64,000 bases of DNA from Platerodrilus igneus (GCA_036346225.1 JARFIW010001321.1:558001-622000); one strand, 5' to 3'. Counted from the stretch's first letter, positions 9,591 through 22,352 are shown. Notes: generated by a model not told the origin, from the sequence alone. A program made the numbers and translations.

Positions 9591-12552
9591 ATGATGGCAT
9601 TCTCTGGGGTAAAAGATTCCGGAGTTAAAATAGTCCCCCATTCGGATCTCCGGGAGGGGACTACTTCGGAGGATGCGATCGGAAAGTTAAGAATAAGAGT
9701 CGGAAACATTTTGCGAGTCGGAGCGTGGAATGATAGAACTATGAAGCAAGTGGGTAAGCTAGAGAACCTAAAAATCGAAATGAATAGGTTATCATTAGAC
9801 ATAGTAGGGATCAGCGAAGTTCGGTGGCCAGAGGCGGGGGATTTTTGGAGTGGAGACTTCAGGGTAATTCATACAGGAGCCGAGGAAGGAAATTTGGGTG
9901 TGGGGATAGTTATGCGGAAAAAGATAGGATACTGTGTAGAAAATTACTTACAAAAGAATGAAAGAGTACTCATGGTTAGATAAGAATCTAAACCGGTAAA
10001 CACAGTAATAATACAAGTATACATGCCCACCTCTAGCTACAGTGACGAAGAGGTAGAAGCAATCTACAAAGATATTGAAGACATATTAAGACACGTAAAG
10101 GACATGAAAATTTAATAATTACGGGGATTTTAATGCAGTGGTAGGTGAGGGTAGGGAAGGAGCGATAGTAGGTTTATTTGGTTTATGCACTAGAAACGAC
10201 AGAGGAAATAGGCTGGTAGAATTTTGCGACAAGAACAATTTAATCATTACAAACACATTATTTCAACATCATGCTAGAAGACGATATACGTGGAAAATGC
10301 CAGGAGATATAGGAAGATATCAAATAGATTACATTCTTGTTAGACAACGGTTTAGAAATCAAGTAAAAGACTGTAGAAGCTACCCAGAAGCAGATATAGA
10401 CACTGACCACAACATCGTAATTATGAAAGCCGCACTTAAATTTAAAAATCTGAAAAAAAACGGAAAAAGGCACTTGGACCTACAGAAACTAAAAGAGAAA
10501 GATATTCAAGAAAGATTCGAAAAAAGATCAAATGAATTGCTCAAAGATATCGGTAAAATATCTGATACTAAGGAAGTAGAAACAGAATGGAATAACATTA
10601 AATCCAGCCTCGACATGGCGGCCAGAGATATTCTGGGGTATACACAAAAAGTAAATAAGAAACCATGGATAACAAAGGATATCCTGAATTTAATAGAAGA
10701 AAGACGAAAATACAAAAATAAATCTGACGAAACAGGAAAACAGAGATACAAAGCCATAAAATGGGAAATTATTCGAAAATGCAGGAAAGCTAAAGAACAA
10801 TGGATTGATGAAAAGTGCAAAGAGGTACAAACTAAGATGGAAGTAGGAAAGACAGATGAAGCATACAAACTAATTAGAATCAATTTTAGGGATATAGAAC
10901 CGTATAGCAAAAATATACGGGATGCGGGAGGAAATGTCATTATAGAAAATGTAGAGAAAGTGGGTAGATGGCAAGAATATATAGGAAATTTATATGCAGG
11001 AGAAGAACTAACTGCATTAGAAAAGGAATCAGACATTGAAAATGATGACTTGGGATATCCTATACTTAGAGATGAATTTGAAATAGCATTAAAGGGTCTG
11101 AAAAATGGTAAGGCGCCAGGTACAGATAAGGTGCAAGCGGAGACTCTAAAAGCCGCTGGTCAAGCAGTAACAGAACGTCTCTTCCAACTTGTATGCTATA
11201 TGTATGAGACAGGGGAGATACCCAAAGATTTCAAACATAACATCATAGTAACTATACCAAAAAAGAAAGGCGCAGATAGATGTGAAAATTTTCGAACAAT
11301 AAGCTTGACAGCACACGTATCAAAAATATTAACTAGAATTGTACAAAGACGAATGGAAAAACGGGCTGAAGAAATACTAGAGAAGACCAATTTGGGTTTA
11401 GGCGAAACAGGGGAACACGGGAGGCTATCTTAGCTCTGAGGGTGATAATGGAGAAAACAATAGAAAAGAGGAAAGCGTGTATATAGGGTTTGTAGATCTG
11501 GAAAAGCATTTGACAATGTAAAATGGAAAAAATGTTCGAAATACTCAAAAGATTGGAATGAGTTATAGGGATAGACGGATAGTACATAGTTTATACAAAG
11601 AGCAAACAGGAGTAATAGAATTAGAGCAGGAACGTAGAGAAGTAAACATCAGGAAAGGGGTAAGACAGGGATGTTCCCTATCCCCACTAATTTTAACTTG
11701 TACATTGAGGAGGCAATGAATACTGTCAAATGCAGGAAGACATTTGGAATTACTATGCAGGGACAAAAATAGATATGCTTAGATTTGCAGATGATATAGC
11801 GGTATTAGCATCTAGCAAGGAAGAGTTAGAAGCTGCTCTCAATGAAATGGAAACGGTTTTAACAGAGAGATACGGTATGAAAATTAACAAAAGTAAAACT
11901 AAAGTACTAGTATGCAAAGGAGGAAAAATAAATCAAAAACAAGAATACAAATATGTAACACGAACTTACAAGAGGTTAAGGATTTCTGCTACCTAGGAAG
12001 CCAAATAACGCAAGATGGGAAAAGCACAAAAGATATAAAACAAAGATTAGCACAAGGTCGTGCTACATTTAACAAGAAAAAGCAACTACTGTGCTCAATG
12101 ACCAATAACATAGTAACAAGGAAAAGATTGCTCAAAACATATGTGTGGAGCACAGCACTGTATGGCTGTGAAGCCTGAACAGTGGGAGAAGCGGACAAGA
12201 AAAAGGTAGAAGCCTTTGAAATGTGGTGCTACAGACGTATGATGAAGATATCATGGACAGACAAAGTTAAGAACGAAGAGGTACTAAAAATGGTAGGGGA
12301 AAAAGAAATATGTGGAAAACGGTAAAAAATAGGAGAGATAGGATGATAGGCCACATACTACGGCATGAAGGAATAGTGCGGAATATACTAGAAGCAGAGA
12401 TAGGAAAAAGAGAAGAAGAGTAGACCTAGGTTAGACTACTGCACACAGATAGTGAAAGATGTAGGCTGTAGGAGTTTCAGGGAAATGTGTAGGCTAGCTC
12501 AGAAGAGAAATCAATGGAGGCACGCATCCAACCAGTCCCAAGATGGATAAAT
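9591..12552 (+). pseudogene. LINE endonuclease-reverse transcriptase, copy 1
   Basis: The start MMAFSGVKDSG is shared with copy 2. Endonuclease motifs are LDIVGISEVRWPEAG, then IDYILV and DTDHN (10138-11433). The RT region begins at KAPGTDKVQAETLKAAG, and LRFADDIAVLASSKEELEAA is the catalytic box (11730-11996). The C-terminal region RLLKTYVWSTALYGCEA follows (11912-12178), and the end CRLAQKRNQW..ASNQSQDG lies near 12550. Breaks: TAA near 9981 where copy 2 reads Leu, a 1-nt loss near 10110 in the GDFNAVVG motif, frame changes after 11433 and between 11996 and 12178, and a TGA after CEA. Full length would be near 980 residues. Not functional as read. Confidence 0.85.
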
Positions 12553-13606
12553 TAATGACGAAGAAAGTATCTGCACTTAAACATGATATTTATTATAAGC
12601 AACTACAAGCATTGGAGGGGCAATATTCTCGAATAATGGTAATTGCGTGAAAGCATTTACTGGAAAACTATTATTTCGGCAAATGTCTAAGTGTTGAGGG
12701 ATCTTGGCAGCCACAGGTTGCTTAACCCCCTTCAATAAATCTGTGTGAAATAGGGCATAATATTAAAAAACAATATAAGGGGAACCGAGCTGTATTACTG
12801 TGTGAGAATTTCAGGGAACCATGTAGGTTAGTTTAGAAAAGAAATAAGTGCAAGTACATGTCCAACCAGTTTTGAGACGGGAAACCCAATGACGAAAAAA
12901 TAAGCGCAGATAAATCTGATGATTATTATAAACAACTAGCTGTTTGTTGTGAAATATCTGCAACTAATGTTGACTGTGCGAAAAGACATATTGGAAAAAA
13001 TATTAAATCAGTAAATGTTCAAGTGCTGGGGGAACTAGGCAGCCACAGGCTGCTTACCCCCCTTCGCAACCACTGAATGTCGGAGAAATAGGGTATATAA
13101 TGGTAAAACAATAGAAGGTGACCGAACTGCATCTAACAAGAAAGAACGGCACCTATGATGAAAGACAACAAACATAGAAAAAAAGTTGTTGAAAGCGTAT
13201 GTGTGGAGCACAGCACAGACAATATGCCTACTAAATACGAACAGTCTGAAAAGCAGACAGAAGAACAGTAGCGGCCTTTAAAATTCCGTGCTTCAGATGT
13301 TCGAGGATGGACAGACAAAGTTAATAACAAATAGGTTGTAGAAACAGTAAGGGAACAAGGATATCTTTGGGAAAAAATATGAGAAGTAGAAGGGCATAAT
13401 ACGTTCTAAGGCATTTTTGGGGAATAGTATGTGATATATGACAAGCAGAGATAGGAAAAAAGAGGTAGATGTAGACCTAGATCAGATAGTGATAGATGCA
13501 GACTGTGCAAATTTCAGGGAAATCTGTAGGTTAGTTCAGAATAGGAAACAATGATGGTACGCGTCTAACCAGTTTCAGGACTGAAGACCCAATGATGATG
13601 ATGAAA
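12553..13606 (+). repeat. RTE-like 3' region with degenerate repeats of the ORF end
   Basis: The nucleotide sequence coding the last 30 or so residues (around 12480-12550) recurs in decayed form at about 12810-12890 and 13500-13585, each ending in a version of CAATGATGA. The last repeat is followed by the ATGATGATGA tail. A block with GAAATAGGGTATAATAT also recurs, at about 12750 and 13090. This is either true internal duplication in the family's 3' UTR or stacked 5'-truncated insertions. Confidence 0.6.
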
Positions 13607-13664
13607 TAAAAAACAACCAACACTCGTTTTATTTATGGTTTATTTAAAGAGCAATTCTTGAAGT

Positions 13665-14746
13665 TTATTTATGAAAAACAATCGTTTGCAAATGCGCACC
13701 ATTCACTTGTTCACACTCATTTACCCTGGAGCTAAAATTTTCAATCACTCGCTGGAGCATCGCTCTTGGAATAGAGTTGTTTTCTACAGTGATTCTTTGC
13801 TTCAAAACATTCAGGTTGGGTGGAAATGGATTGTAAACTTTACTTTTTAGGTAGCCCCATAAAAAGAAATCAGCAGGCGTTAAATCAGGGCTCCTCGGTG
13901 GCCAGTTGATGTCTTCTCGGCGACTTATTACTCTTCCAGGGAATAAATCGTGAAGAGCAACTAATGAGTCATTTGTAACATGAGAAGTGGCTCCATCTTG
14001 CTGGAAAAAAGGTGTTGCGGTTGTAGCCGTTCTGGTTTCGCATTCCGTAGCCAAAAAATTCCGGATCATATGACAATATCGATCAGAATTAACGGTCTGA
14101 GTTCGACCTCGGTCATCCTCAAAAAAATAAGGGCCGATAATTCCTTGATTTGATATGGCAGCCCAAACAACAAGTTTTGGCGAGTGCAAGGGTTTCTGAT
14201 GCAGTTCTAACGGGATCCTCTAGGGAGCCCAATATCTGTAATTTTGTTTATTCACATGACCGTTGATGCGATTCGTTGGAGAACCAGATGTTATTGAAAC
14301 TCCTAAAACGATTTTTCATTGTCCTGCAGAATTCGACTCGTTTATCAGGATCATCAGGCTTCATTTCTTGAACAATTACAATTTTATAGGGGTGAAAATG
14401 TAAATCTTTCGAAATAATGCGATGAATCGTATTTGTTCAAATTAAGAGAAGTTGCGTGCAATCTCAACGACTGTCGTGGGTCGTCCATAACAGACTGGCG
14501 AACGCGGTCGACGTTCAAGGTCGTGCTTGATGTCCTTTTGCGCCCAGGCGATTTGTCTGGCATTGTATTCCCAGTCTCTTCAAACTTGCACACCTAATGT
14601 TTAATTAAATTGGCACTTGGCACATGTCTTAAGCTTGTTAAATTAAAATGTGTCCTGTAGAGACGACGAACAATAGTGTAGGAATCGTTATTTTTATAAA
14701 ACGCTCGCAGGCAAAACGCGCGCTGTGGTCCCGTGAAACGATTCAT
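13665..14746 (-). pseudogene. Mariner-like transposase pseudogene
   Basis: The start is taken at the ATG at 14746 (MNRFTGPQRAF...), which reads into the N-terminal helix-turn-helix region. SPGRKRTSSTTLNVDRVRQS follows at 14593-14384. The catalytic part is ORF 14189-13665: VVWAAISNQGIIGPYFF, the second Asp in FFQQDGATSH, and the third in WPPRSPDLTPADFFLWGYLK. Counting from the Asp of QQD to the Asp of PAD gives 41 intervening residues, hence DD41D. That spacing is reported for the rosa-type group. Defects are a stop just before VCKFEETG (near 14594) and frame loss between 14384 and 14189. Length of about 350 codons fits the family. Confidence 0.85.
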
Positions 14747-14860
14747 GGCTACTAAACTTAACAAGCCGGCCAAGCATTTGAGTTTACTCTCCTCCCCCTG
14801 CTACCTGCGGTTGGCGCGTATTGGTCAATTCAAGAACGAAAAACATTCTGAGACACCCTT

Positions 14861-15683
14861 TTGTTAACAATCCCCCTATTCCAGTAGTTAGTTCTACAAG
14901 AAATTTAGGTTTAATATTTGGCGACGATCTGCACTTTAAGTCACATATTGCAGGGTTAATAAAAAGGTCGTATATAGCACTTAAACAACTATATGCTTGT
15001 CGGAATATGCTAACCTTACAATTGAAAAAGCTGTTGTCGGGCACTCTAGTTCTGTCATTGTTTAACTATTGTGATTTTATATATGGTCCAAACCTCGATA
15101 GCACTTCTAAGACACAAATACAAAGGATTCAAAATACTTGTTGTCGTTTAGTTTTTGGACTACAAAAATTTGATCATGTATCGCATAAGATAAAAGAGTT
15201 GCATTGGTTAAATATGGATAACTGCAGAAAATATCATTTGTTATGTTTTGTTCATAAAGTAATTATAAATAACAGTTCAGGGGATATTGCTAAAATATTA
15301 ATGCTACGCTCCAAAATGCATTGCATCAATATTAGGCACACTACAACTTTAACGATTCCCAAGCACTCGACTGCTATGTTTCAGAGAGGATTCACCTATA
15401 ATGCTGTGTCTACTTATAATGCAATTCCAGATGGATATAAAAATCTTTCTTTTACCCCATTCAAGGCTCAAATCAGGGCGCATATTTTGGATAAGCAGTA
15501 TCATAGCCTAATTGTATATTTTTCAATTATTGTGTGATTACTCATTTGCTTCAGTAAATTTGCTTGTAGAGATATGTAGTGGTTTATGCAGGTTAAGTGT
15601 AAGAGTAGTCTATGCCTAAACTTCGCCTGCATGGACCTACAAATATGTCTTATGTAATAATGTTTTAATGTAATATTAACAAC
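14861..15683 (+). pseudogene. CR1/Jockey-like LINE RT C-terminal part (B, part 2)
   Basis: The open frame to 15537 reads STRNLGLIFGDDLHFKSHI, LFNYCDFIYGPNLD, and RIQNTCCRLVFGLQK, the C-terminal region of CR1/Jockey-type LINE ORF2. This segment is intact, without stops, and ends at TGA 15535-15537. The first residues of the nominal ORF (14821-14860) belong to the mariner terminal repeat. The 3' UTR continues to 15683, where the BEL element begins, and finishes at 31456-31482 with an AATAAA. Confidence 0.8.
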
Positions 15684-16255
15684 TGTTCGGTAACCGTTCA
15701 CTATGTATAATTCACCTTGTATATATCATAAAATACTCCTGCATACCTAATCGATTTTTATACATTATCCCTACCTAATTAAACTAACCAAACACAAAGG
15801 AACATATAAGAAAGCAGAGTGCTCGAGCAACCTTCAAGTAATTAACACGCGTCCTCCGATATGCCGTGCATATGGTCGCGTTAAAAGGCATAATCAGTGA
15901 ATAAATGTTACATTGAAGTGCGTGATAAGTGAACATTGAATCAACAGACAATCCATCATCAAGTGTAAGCCGTTTCACCACTTTAAACAACAAGAATATA
16001 GTCGAAACTACACCACATGTCAAATCAAGGTTAGTTATCCTATCATTATACTACAAAACAATCTGTTATATTTTTTATCTGATTATCCACTATTTTGCTG
16101 GTCATTTAGACTGTTAACCTTTCATTCAATCATCATACACAATTCTACACCAAGCTTAGCTTGTTTTCAAATACGCATGCTACAACTTGGTATTTCATTA
16201 TCTATACTTTTCAACCCCTAAAAAACAACGCGTGTTTTCAAATACGCACGCGCCA
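15684..16255 (+). repeat. BEL/Pao 5' LTR
   Basis: 572 bp, TGTTCGGTAACC to CACGCGCCA. The sequence following (16256-16275) contains TGGTCGCTTCGACAG, which is in the position of a primer-binding site; the tRNA was not identified. Short ORFs within it are not considered genes. Confidence 0.9.
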
Positions 16256-16777
16256 TCTTGGTCGCTTCGACAGCCAAATTCTGTTACCCCTCTAAGGAGA
16301 TACTTACAGTCCACACATCTAATTTTCTATTTAAAAAAAAACACTATCATATTTTACATCTAGCCTGTTGTATCCCTTTAGTGGTCTTTGAAAGAATGCA
16401 TAATTATTAATACTAAATAGTCAGATTAATTCAATTATTGTGTTATTTCAGCATTTGAGTGCAGCATAAACAGCGTGTATTTATATATAGTCGTTTTTAA
16501 CTTTACCGTACGTAGAATCGAATTTTACAACAATTTAAAAATAGTAAAGTTTTTATTGCTGTGTTTAGAGCATTGAGAGCATATGTTCTATGCTTGATTG
16601 TATTATAATAGGCCGTGCTTATTTATCTACAATCGACTAAACTTGAGTGTCCAGCACCTGTTAAATTCTGGACATTCGCATTTCTTAAACTCAGATAACA
16701 AAATTTACGACTTTTGTGAAACTTTTGTTAAAAGAATTTTATTTCTTATTAAATTATAAACAAATCTTTATTTCATA

Positions 16778-18779
16778 ATGAGTACCAAACGAGCGGACAT
16801 TGCAAACTTGCAATTGTTAAAATCACGCTTACAGGAGACATTTGAACTTTCAGAAACACTTGATAACGAGAAGTCGCTTATACCCCTGTTTAAAATTAAA
16901 CGTAAATTTGTGGATGATATATACTCCCAGATTACAGAAACGTATCTATTACTGGTTCCTTGAGCCTCTGAAGTCGAAAAAGAAACATACGAAAATATGC
17001 GGAAGTCTATTGATTTCCAATATTTTTCTATTTTAACAAAATATGAATCTTTAAAAAATCCAGGAGAAACCAGCAATAATACTGTTGCTTCATCTTTGCT
17101 GTTAAACGGATTTCAATCTAATCCAAACATTCGTTTACAGCCGATTACGTTAACTACATTTGGCGGTAATTATAAAACTTGGCAAGGTTATATTGATTTG
17201 TTTAATGCATTAGTGCATAACAATTTATCTTTATCTGACATAGAACGCCATAATTATCTAATTGGTTCACTGATTGGGGACCCTTAAATTTGATTAAATC
17301 CATCCCTTTGACAGCGGGTGGATATCGGGTCGCATATGACGCGTTAATTGAGCGCTACTCCAATATTCGCCGCCAAGCCACTGCACATTGGCATGCCATA
17401 AAAAATTATCCGTCTATACGATCGGAAAATCCTAAAGAATTACGTAAACTGTTAGATAACTTTTCAGAAAATCTAGCCATTCTTGGTACTCTTAATTTTG
17501 ATACTTCCTCTTGGGATTTTATTTTAGTAGATTTCCTATTGGAAAAAATCGATCCTCAATCGCGAAAACGTTTTGAGCTAGAAAACAACAGTAATGAAAT
17601 TCCTACGTTAGATAGCTTAAAATGTTTTTTATCTAAACAATGTGCAGCATATGAAACTATTGCTAGTACATCATTTAATGCGCCTTTTGTAGGTACGCAA
17701 AAACATTTCAAACCCGCAACGGAAACATATCAACATTTTCAAGCAAGTGAAGGTGTACGCCCCAAGGTAACATCTCACATTGCTTCTGTTAACAAATCTA
17801 ATACATTCGCGGCTTTAAAAGAACCCGAAAACTGTATTATTTGTCAACAAAATCATCGCGTTTTTAGTTACAATTCGTTTTTGTCTATGACGCCTTTTGA
17901 TCGTTACCGAACGGCAAAAAACGCAAATTTGTGCATCAATTGCCTTCGTAGTAACCATAACACCTTAAATTGTAAATCTAATTATTTTTGTAAAAGCTGT
18001 AATCAACGCCATCACACGTTATTACACGTTACAAAAACGGTACAATCCACTATTAAATCTGACTCACAGTCAAATAATTTACAGCAACCTACAGTTGCAC
18101 ACAATAATGCGGAGGAGCACGCCTTTGTAGCTACCAATGCTTTTTCATCTTCATATAATTCAGAAAATGGTATTACAGTTCTACTATCTACTGCGGTTGT
18201 AGAAATAAAAGACGCCTTTGGCAATTTTCATCAAATACGCGCACTACTTGATCCAGGTAGTCAAGCAAGCTTCCTGCGTGACAGCTGCGTACGAAAATTT
18301 TCTCTTTCTCGTCGTTTTTCACAAGTACCAATTTTGGCCTCGCGCAAACAGAAGCTTCTTCAAATCGTGGCGCCACTAATTGTATTATTCGTTCACGTTT
18401 TGATACAAACCTTGAAATAAATGTAGAGTCATTTATACTTTCAAATTTATGTTCCAACTTACCTAACACCAAGTTACGTAGCGATTGGAAACATTTAACA
18501 GGATTGCATTTAGCCGATTCTAATTGGCACATTTCAACTCCTGTAGACATGCTCTTAGGAGCTGACGTATATCCTTCCGTTGTAAGCGAAGGTTTGATTC
18601 ATGGCGGGCATCAGCAGCCATCTGCAATCAATAGAATATTTGGTTGGACACTGATAGGTCCAGTCCCACAAACTCAGCAATTACCAACGGTAAGATCATT
18701 CTTTATCTCTGCCGAACATTCTATTAATAATACTTTAAAACAATTTTGGGAAATTGAAGAACCGCCTTCAAACCCATAA
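16778..18779 (+). pseudogene. BEL/Pao gag and protease region, frameshifted
   Basis: The start MSTKRADIANLQLLKSRLQE at 16778 follows a leader of about 520 bp. A TGA at 16961-16963 interrupts the frame, which then continues (16997-17287) with a Pao-type gag block including LTTFGGNYKTWQGYIDLFNA. One extra base near 17283 shifts the frame. ORF 17290-18420 carries the rest of gag, Cys/His clusters (CIICQQNH; CINCLRSNHNTLNC; CKSCNQRHHTLLH) and the protease active site ALLDPGSQASF. Another shift near 18360 precedes 18504-18779, which holds the end of the aspartic protease domain (LLGADVYPSVVSEG; FGWTLIGPV). Confidence 0.85.
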
Positions 18780-18929
18780 TTACAAAGACGAGTAAACAGC
18801 GGATGAAATTTTAAGAAAACACACACGCGCGACATCGACGGTTGCTTTTGTGTAAACTTGCCTTTAAAACGGCACCCCTAAATTTGAAAATTCGCGCGCG
18901 ATAGCGTTGAAACGTTTAATTTCTCTTGA

Positions 18930-21361
18930 ATACAGACTTGCTAAAGGCCCGAATTACATAAATCATATTCGGAATTTATGCGAGATTATTTAGAAAGTGG
19001 TCACATGACTGCCTTAATTTCTCCGCCTATTTCAGACGATTGCTATTTTATTCCGCATCATCCAGTATTTAAAGAGGAAAACGGTTATTCTAAATTACGT
19101 GTTGTATTTGATGCGTCTGCTAAAACGTCAAGTGATATATCTTTAAATGATACGCAACTTGTAGGACCTAAACTACAAAATGAAATTATTTCAGTTTTAA
19201 TGAGATTTCGTTTACATCAATTCGTCTTCACCTGTGGCATAAAGCAAATGTTTAGACAAATAAATATTTTTGAAAATCATAAAAAATATCAGTTAATTCT
19301 ATGGAGGTTTTTGCCAAACGACCCACCTATAACATATCAGTTGAACACGGTTACATACGGCATAGCTTCTTCTCCTTACTTGGCAATTCGTTTACTTCAA
19401 GAACTAGCTCACGAAGGAGTTTTAAAGTATCCTGTTGCCTCGATGGCTCTTGATAAAAATCTCTACGTTGATGATTTTGCTTGTGGATCAGACACGATTG
19501 ATGATCTCATAGCATTACGTCATCAATTAGTAGATCTATTACATTCCGACGGATTCCAACTTCGTAAATGGAATTCGAGTCATCCATTGCTACTTAAAGA
19601 TATCCCCGAAGAACATCGTTTGTTTCAAAAACAAGATTTTTCAAAGGATGTAGGTGTCAAGATACTGGGCCTCCAATGGCAGGCCACTGATGATACATTT
19701 TTATTTATCGTCAAACTATTAAACCCTTCATGCACAAAACGTGCGATCTTATCAGACATCGCGAAGATTTATGACCCACTTGGATTTTTAGGTCCTTTGT
19801 CACTCTTTGCTAAAAAACCAATACAGCATTTGTGGCTGTAAGGATTAGATTGGGACAGTATACCACCCGATGAAGTTTGTTCTCACTGGCAACAATTTCG
19901 GCATGAGCTCCCACTCTTATCTTCATTAAAAATAATGGCATCTCGGCTTCCTGCCAGCTACACGCCTTTTGCGATGCTAGTGAGGTTGGTTACGCTAGTG
20001 TCATTTATTTCAGATTTTGTTTCCCCAATGGAGAAATTTCTAGTAAATTGGTATTTTCGAAAACAAAGGTGGCACCTATCAAACGACCGTCCTTACCGAG
20101 GTTAGAGTTGTGTGCTGCGGTGCTACTAGCAGATTTAGTTCAATTTGTTCTTGCTACATATGGCGAGAATTATGCGATCACCGACGTCTTTACATGGAGC
20201 GATTCCATGGTAGCTTTGGCGTGGGTCCGGTCACCACCGTATAAATGGAAAACGTTCATTGCAAATCGGGTTACGCACAAACAAGAAGTTATATCGCCTA
20301 CTTCTTGGCGGTACGTTAATTCCAAATGCAATCCCGCTGATCCAGCTTCACGCGGCTTGCTCCCAAACGATCTTCTTTCATGTTCGCTTTGGTGGGCGGG
20401 TCCTGATTGGCTTAGCTTACCAGTCGAGAATTGGCCCACCGAGCCAATCCAACAACCTATACAATCAATTATAAATTCTGAAAGCAAGAAAATTGCACTC
20501 GTTGTTCAAATGAAGGAGCATTTCATAGATAAACTTTTAATACAATTTTCTTCGTTAAGAAAAATTCAAGGTATCATTACTTACTGTTTTCGCTTTAGAA
20601 CTATTTCAAAAATTAGTCCGATAGGACCTCCAACTGCAGAGGAGCTTCAGAAAGCACTTAACGTTATTACTAAACATATTCAGTCAACTTCGTTTAAAGC
20701 GGAAATACAATTAATTAAAACTAAAAATAAACTTTCTAAATCGTTTCGAAAATTATCACCATTCATTGATTCCGCAGGTATTTTACGAGTAGGAGGAAGA
20801 TTAGGTCATTCAACACTTCCGTATTCTGAAAACCATCCTGCATTATTACCGAAAAACCATCGTTTTACTGAATTGTTAATCAATCAAATTCATGAAAAAT
20901 ATTTTCACCCGGGAATTGACACCACCACTTATCTCTTGCAACAACAACTTTGGATTGTCTCCTCAAAACGAGCAATCAGACATTACTTATCTAATTGTAA
21001 TCAATGTTTTAAAACAAACCCCAAACCGGTGATGCCGTCTATGGGTCACTTACCACAATTTAGAATAAACCAATTAAAACCATTCAGTTGTGTTGGTGTG
21101 GATTACGCCGGGCCTCTTACAATAAAATCAAGTAATTATCAAAAAGGCAAGTGGAATAACCATAACAAATTAGTTGGTAATGTAAAGGGTACACTTGTAC
21201 TTATCAAAGATTCTGGTTTAACTCCACTCCAGTGGCAGTTGGGCAGAATAATTAACACATTTACAGGCACCGACGGTATTCTTCGAGTAGCCGAAGTTAA
21301 GACTAACCAGGGTACATTAAAGCGACCTCTGGTGAAATTATGCATTCTTCCTAACCAATAA
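18930..21361 (+). pseudogene. BEL/Pao RT, RNase H and integrase with integrase core deleted
   Basis: The RT (18978-19841) includes YSKLRVVFDASAKTS and the catalytic LYVDDFACGSDT, and runs to a stop after IQHLWL. RNase H is decayed between 19842 and 20048, then resumes in ORF 20048-21361 with RLELCAAVLLADL and FTWSDSMVALAWV. The integrase zinc-binding region has HEKYFHPGI and CNQCF. The first catalytic Asp is in VDYAGPLTIK. About 15 residues later the sequence jumps to the conserved C-terminal DUF5641-type region (LVLIKDSGLTPLQWQLGRI). The remaining DDE core, roughly 120-150 residues, is therefore missing without loss of frame. The element cannot integrate on its own. Confidence 0.85.
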
Positions 21362-21544
21362 TAGTTCAATGTATATTATAAGCCATTGCCCGGCTCAAAG
21401 GGCTATTTTTTAATTTTCTTTTCTTTTGCATTTTACGCAACATTCATTTTATTTTCTCATTCAAGATTGAATCAATTTCAATTTCAATTTTTTTTTACCT
21501 TTCTTTAAAAAGGGCCTAAAACTGAGGCTTTTTGGTGGGCGGTA
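21362..21544 (+). other. BEL/Pao 3' leader and polypurine tract
   Basis: Non-coding stretch after the pol stop. Immediately before the 3' LTR is TTTTTGGTGGGCGGTA (about 21528-21544), G-rich and in the position of a polypurine tract. Confidence 0.6.
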
Positions 21545-21656
21545 TGTTCCGTAACCGTTCACTATGTATAATTCACCTTGTATATATCATAAAATACTCC
21601 TGCATACCTAATCGATTTTTATACATTATCCCTACCTAATTAAACTAACCAAACAC
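21545..21656 (+). repeat. BEL/Pao 3' LTR, first part
   Basis: It repeats the first 112 bp of the 5' LTR and is cut at ACAC (21653-21656) by the gypsy insertion. The remainder is at 30987-31450. Confidence 0.92.
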
Positions 21657-22352
21657 TGCTACACTTCGTTTACAGTTTTACCTGGTCGGTAATGCAGTTA
21701 ACAAAATGTTACGCTTAGATTCTGGTACATTGAAATGGCGATAGATGGCTCTTAAAAGCCGGTAATACAATTACCAAAGTTCATAAGATACACATGACGT
21801 CACTGATAATTTATATTGCGCCATAATTAAGAGAAGGTACATAAAATTTAAACAATAAAAATTAGATAATCTACTCACGTGGAGGATCAGCTAACCGGCA
21901 GGAAATCCGCCACGGTAACCTCGGCATCGCTGCTGGTAGAGTTGGACATCCAAATTATCTCGGGGTCATGGGATGCTCCAGGGTCATCTCCGTTTCTATA
22001 TGCAGTGGAAGACGGGAATAGGGAATTAAGGAAAGATACTCAAGATAAGGAAATCTACATAATAAGATAACACGACACCCGGCACGACTGTTCACTTCAA
22101 AGTTCGGCGTAAAAAAGCCACGTTTCCGTGCGAGAACCGCGAAACTCCCTACTCTTTTGTAGCATTGCTATACCCCTATAGGGATAATTCACACTTGCCA
22201 ATTGCACTATTGTGACGTACCGGAAGCCCCGCCCAGTTCATTTAAAAATGTTCGCGCGTCTTGCGTATTTAAAATTATGGCGGGAAGCTTCCGCACATTA
22301 AAAAACTACTTAACATAAAATGTTAAAGTGCAAATTCAGTTTGCACGTAACA
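21657..22352 (-). repeat. Gypsy 3' LTR
   Basis: 696 bp, near-identical to 30291-30986. The 63-codon frame inside it also occurs in the other LTR and is not treated as a gene. Confidence 0.92.

Larger units (their letters stand above)
9562..13606 (+). mobile_element. RTE-like LINE, copy 1
   Basis: It starts in a 5' UTR (ACACAGCGTACC) that is the reverse complement of the sequence upstream of copy 2 (near 51780), and ends in ATGATGATGA at about 13590-13600. One protein carries an AP-like endonuclease and a reverse transcriptase, with a long 3' region. It is nested inside the mariner-like element. The 5' UTR is shorter than in copy 2. The name RTE rests on resemblance to the EN-RT proteins often annotated as craniofacial development protein 2-like; other LINE clades are possible. 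Confidence 0.8.
9525..14860 (-). mobile_element. Mariner-like (DD41D-type) transposon, split by an RTE LINE
   Basis: Terminal inverted repeats are AAGGGTGTCTCAGAATG... at 9525-9555 and its reverse complement at 14832-14860, nearly perfect over about 28 bp. The transposase relic (13665-14746) reads on the minus strand. RTE copy 1 occupies about 9562-13606, so the native element is only about 1.3 kb, normal for mariner. It is inserted in the CR1-like RT gene. A clean TA duplication could not be read at the ends. Confidence 0.85.

Noticed and set aside
21879..22070. 63-codon frame repeated at 30513-30704
   Set aside because: Both lie in the two gypsy LTRs on the antisense strand; the conservation is that of the LTR, not of a protein.
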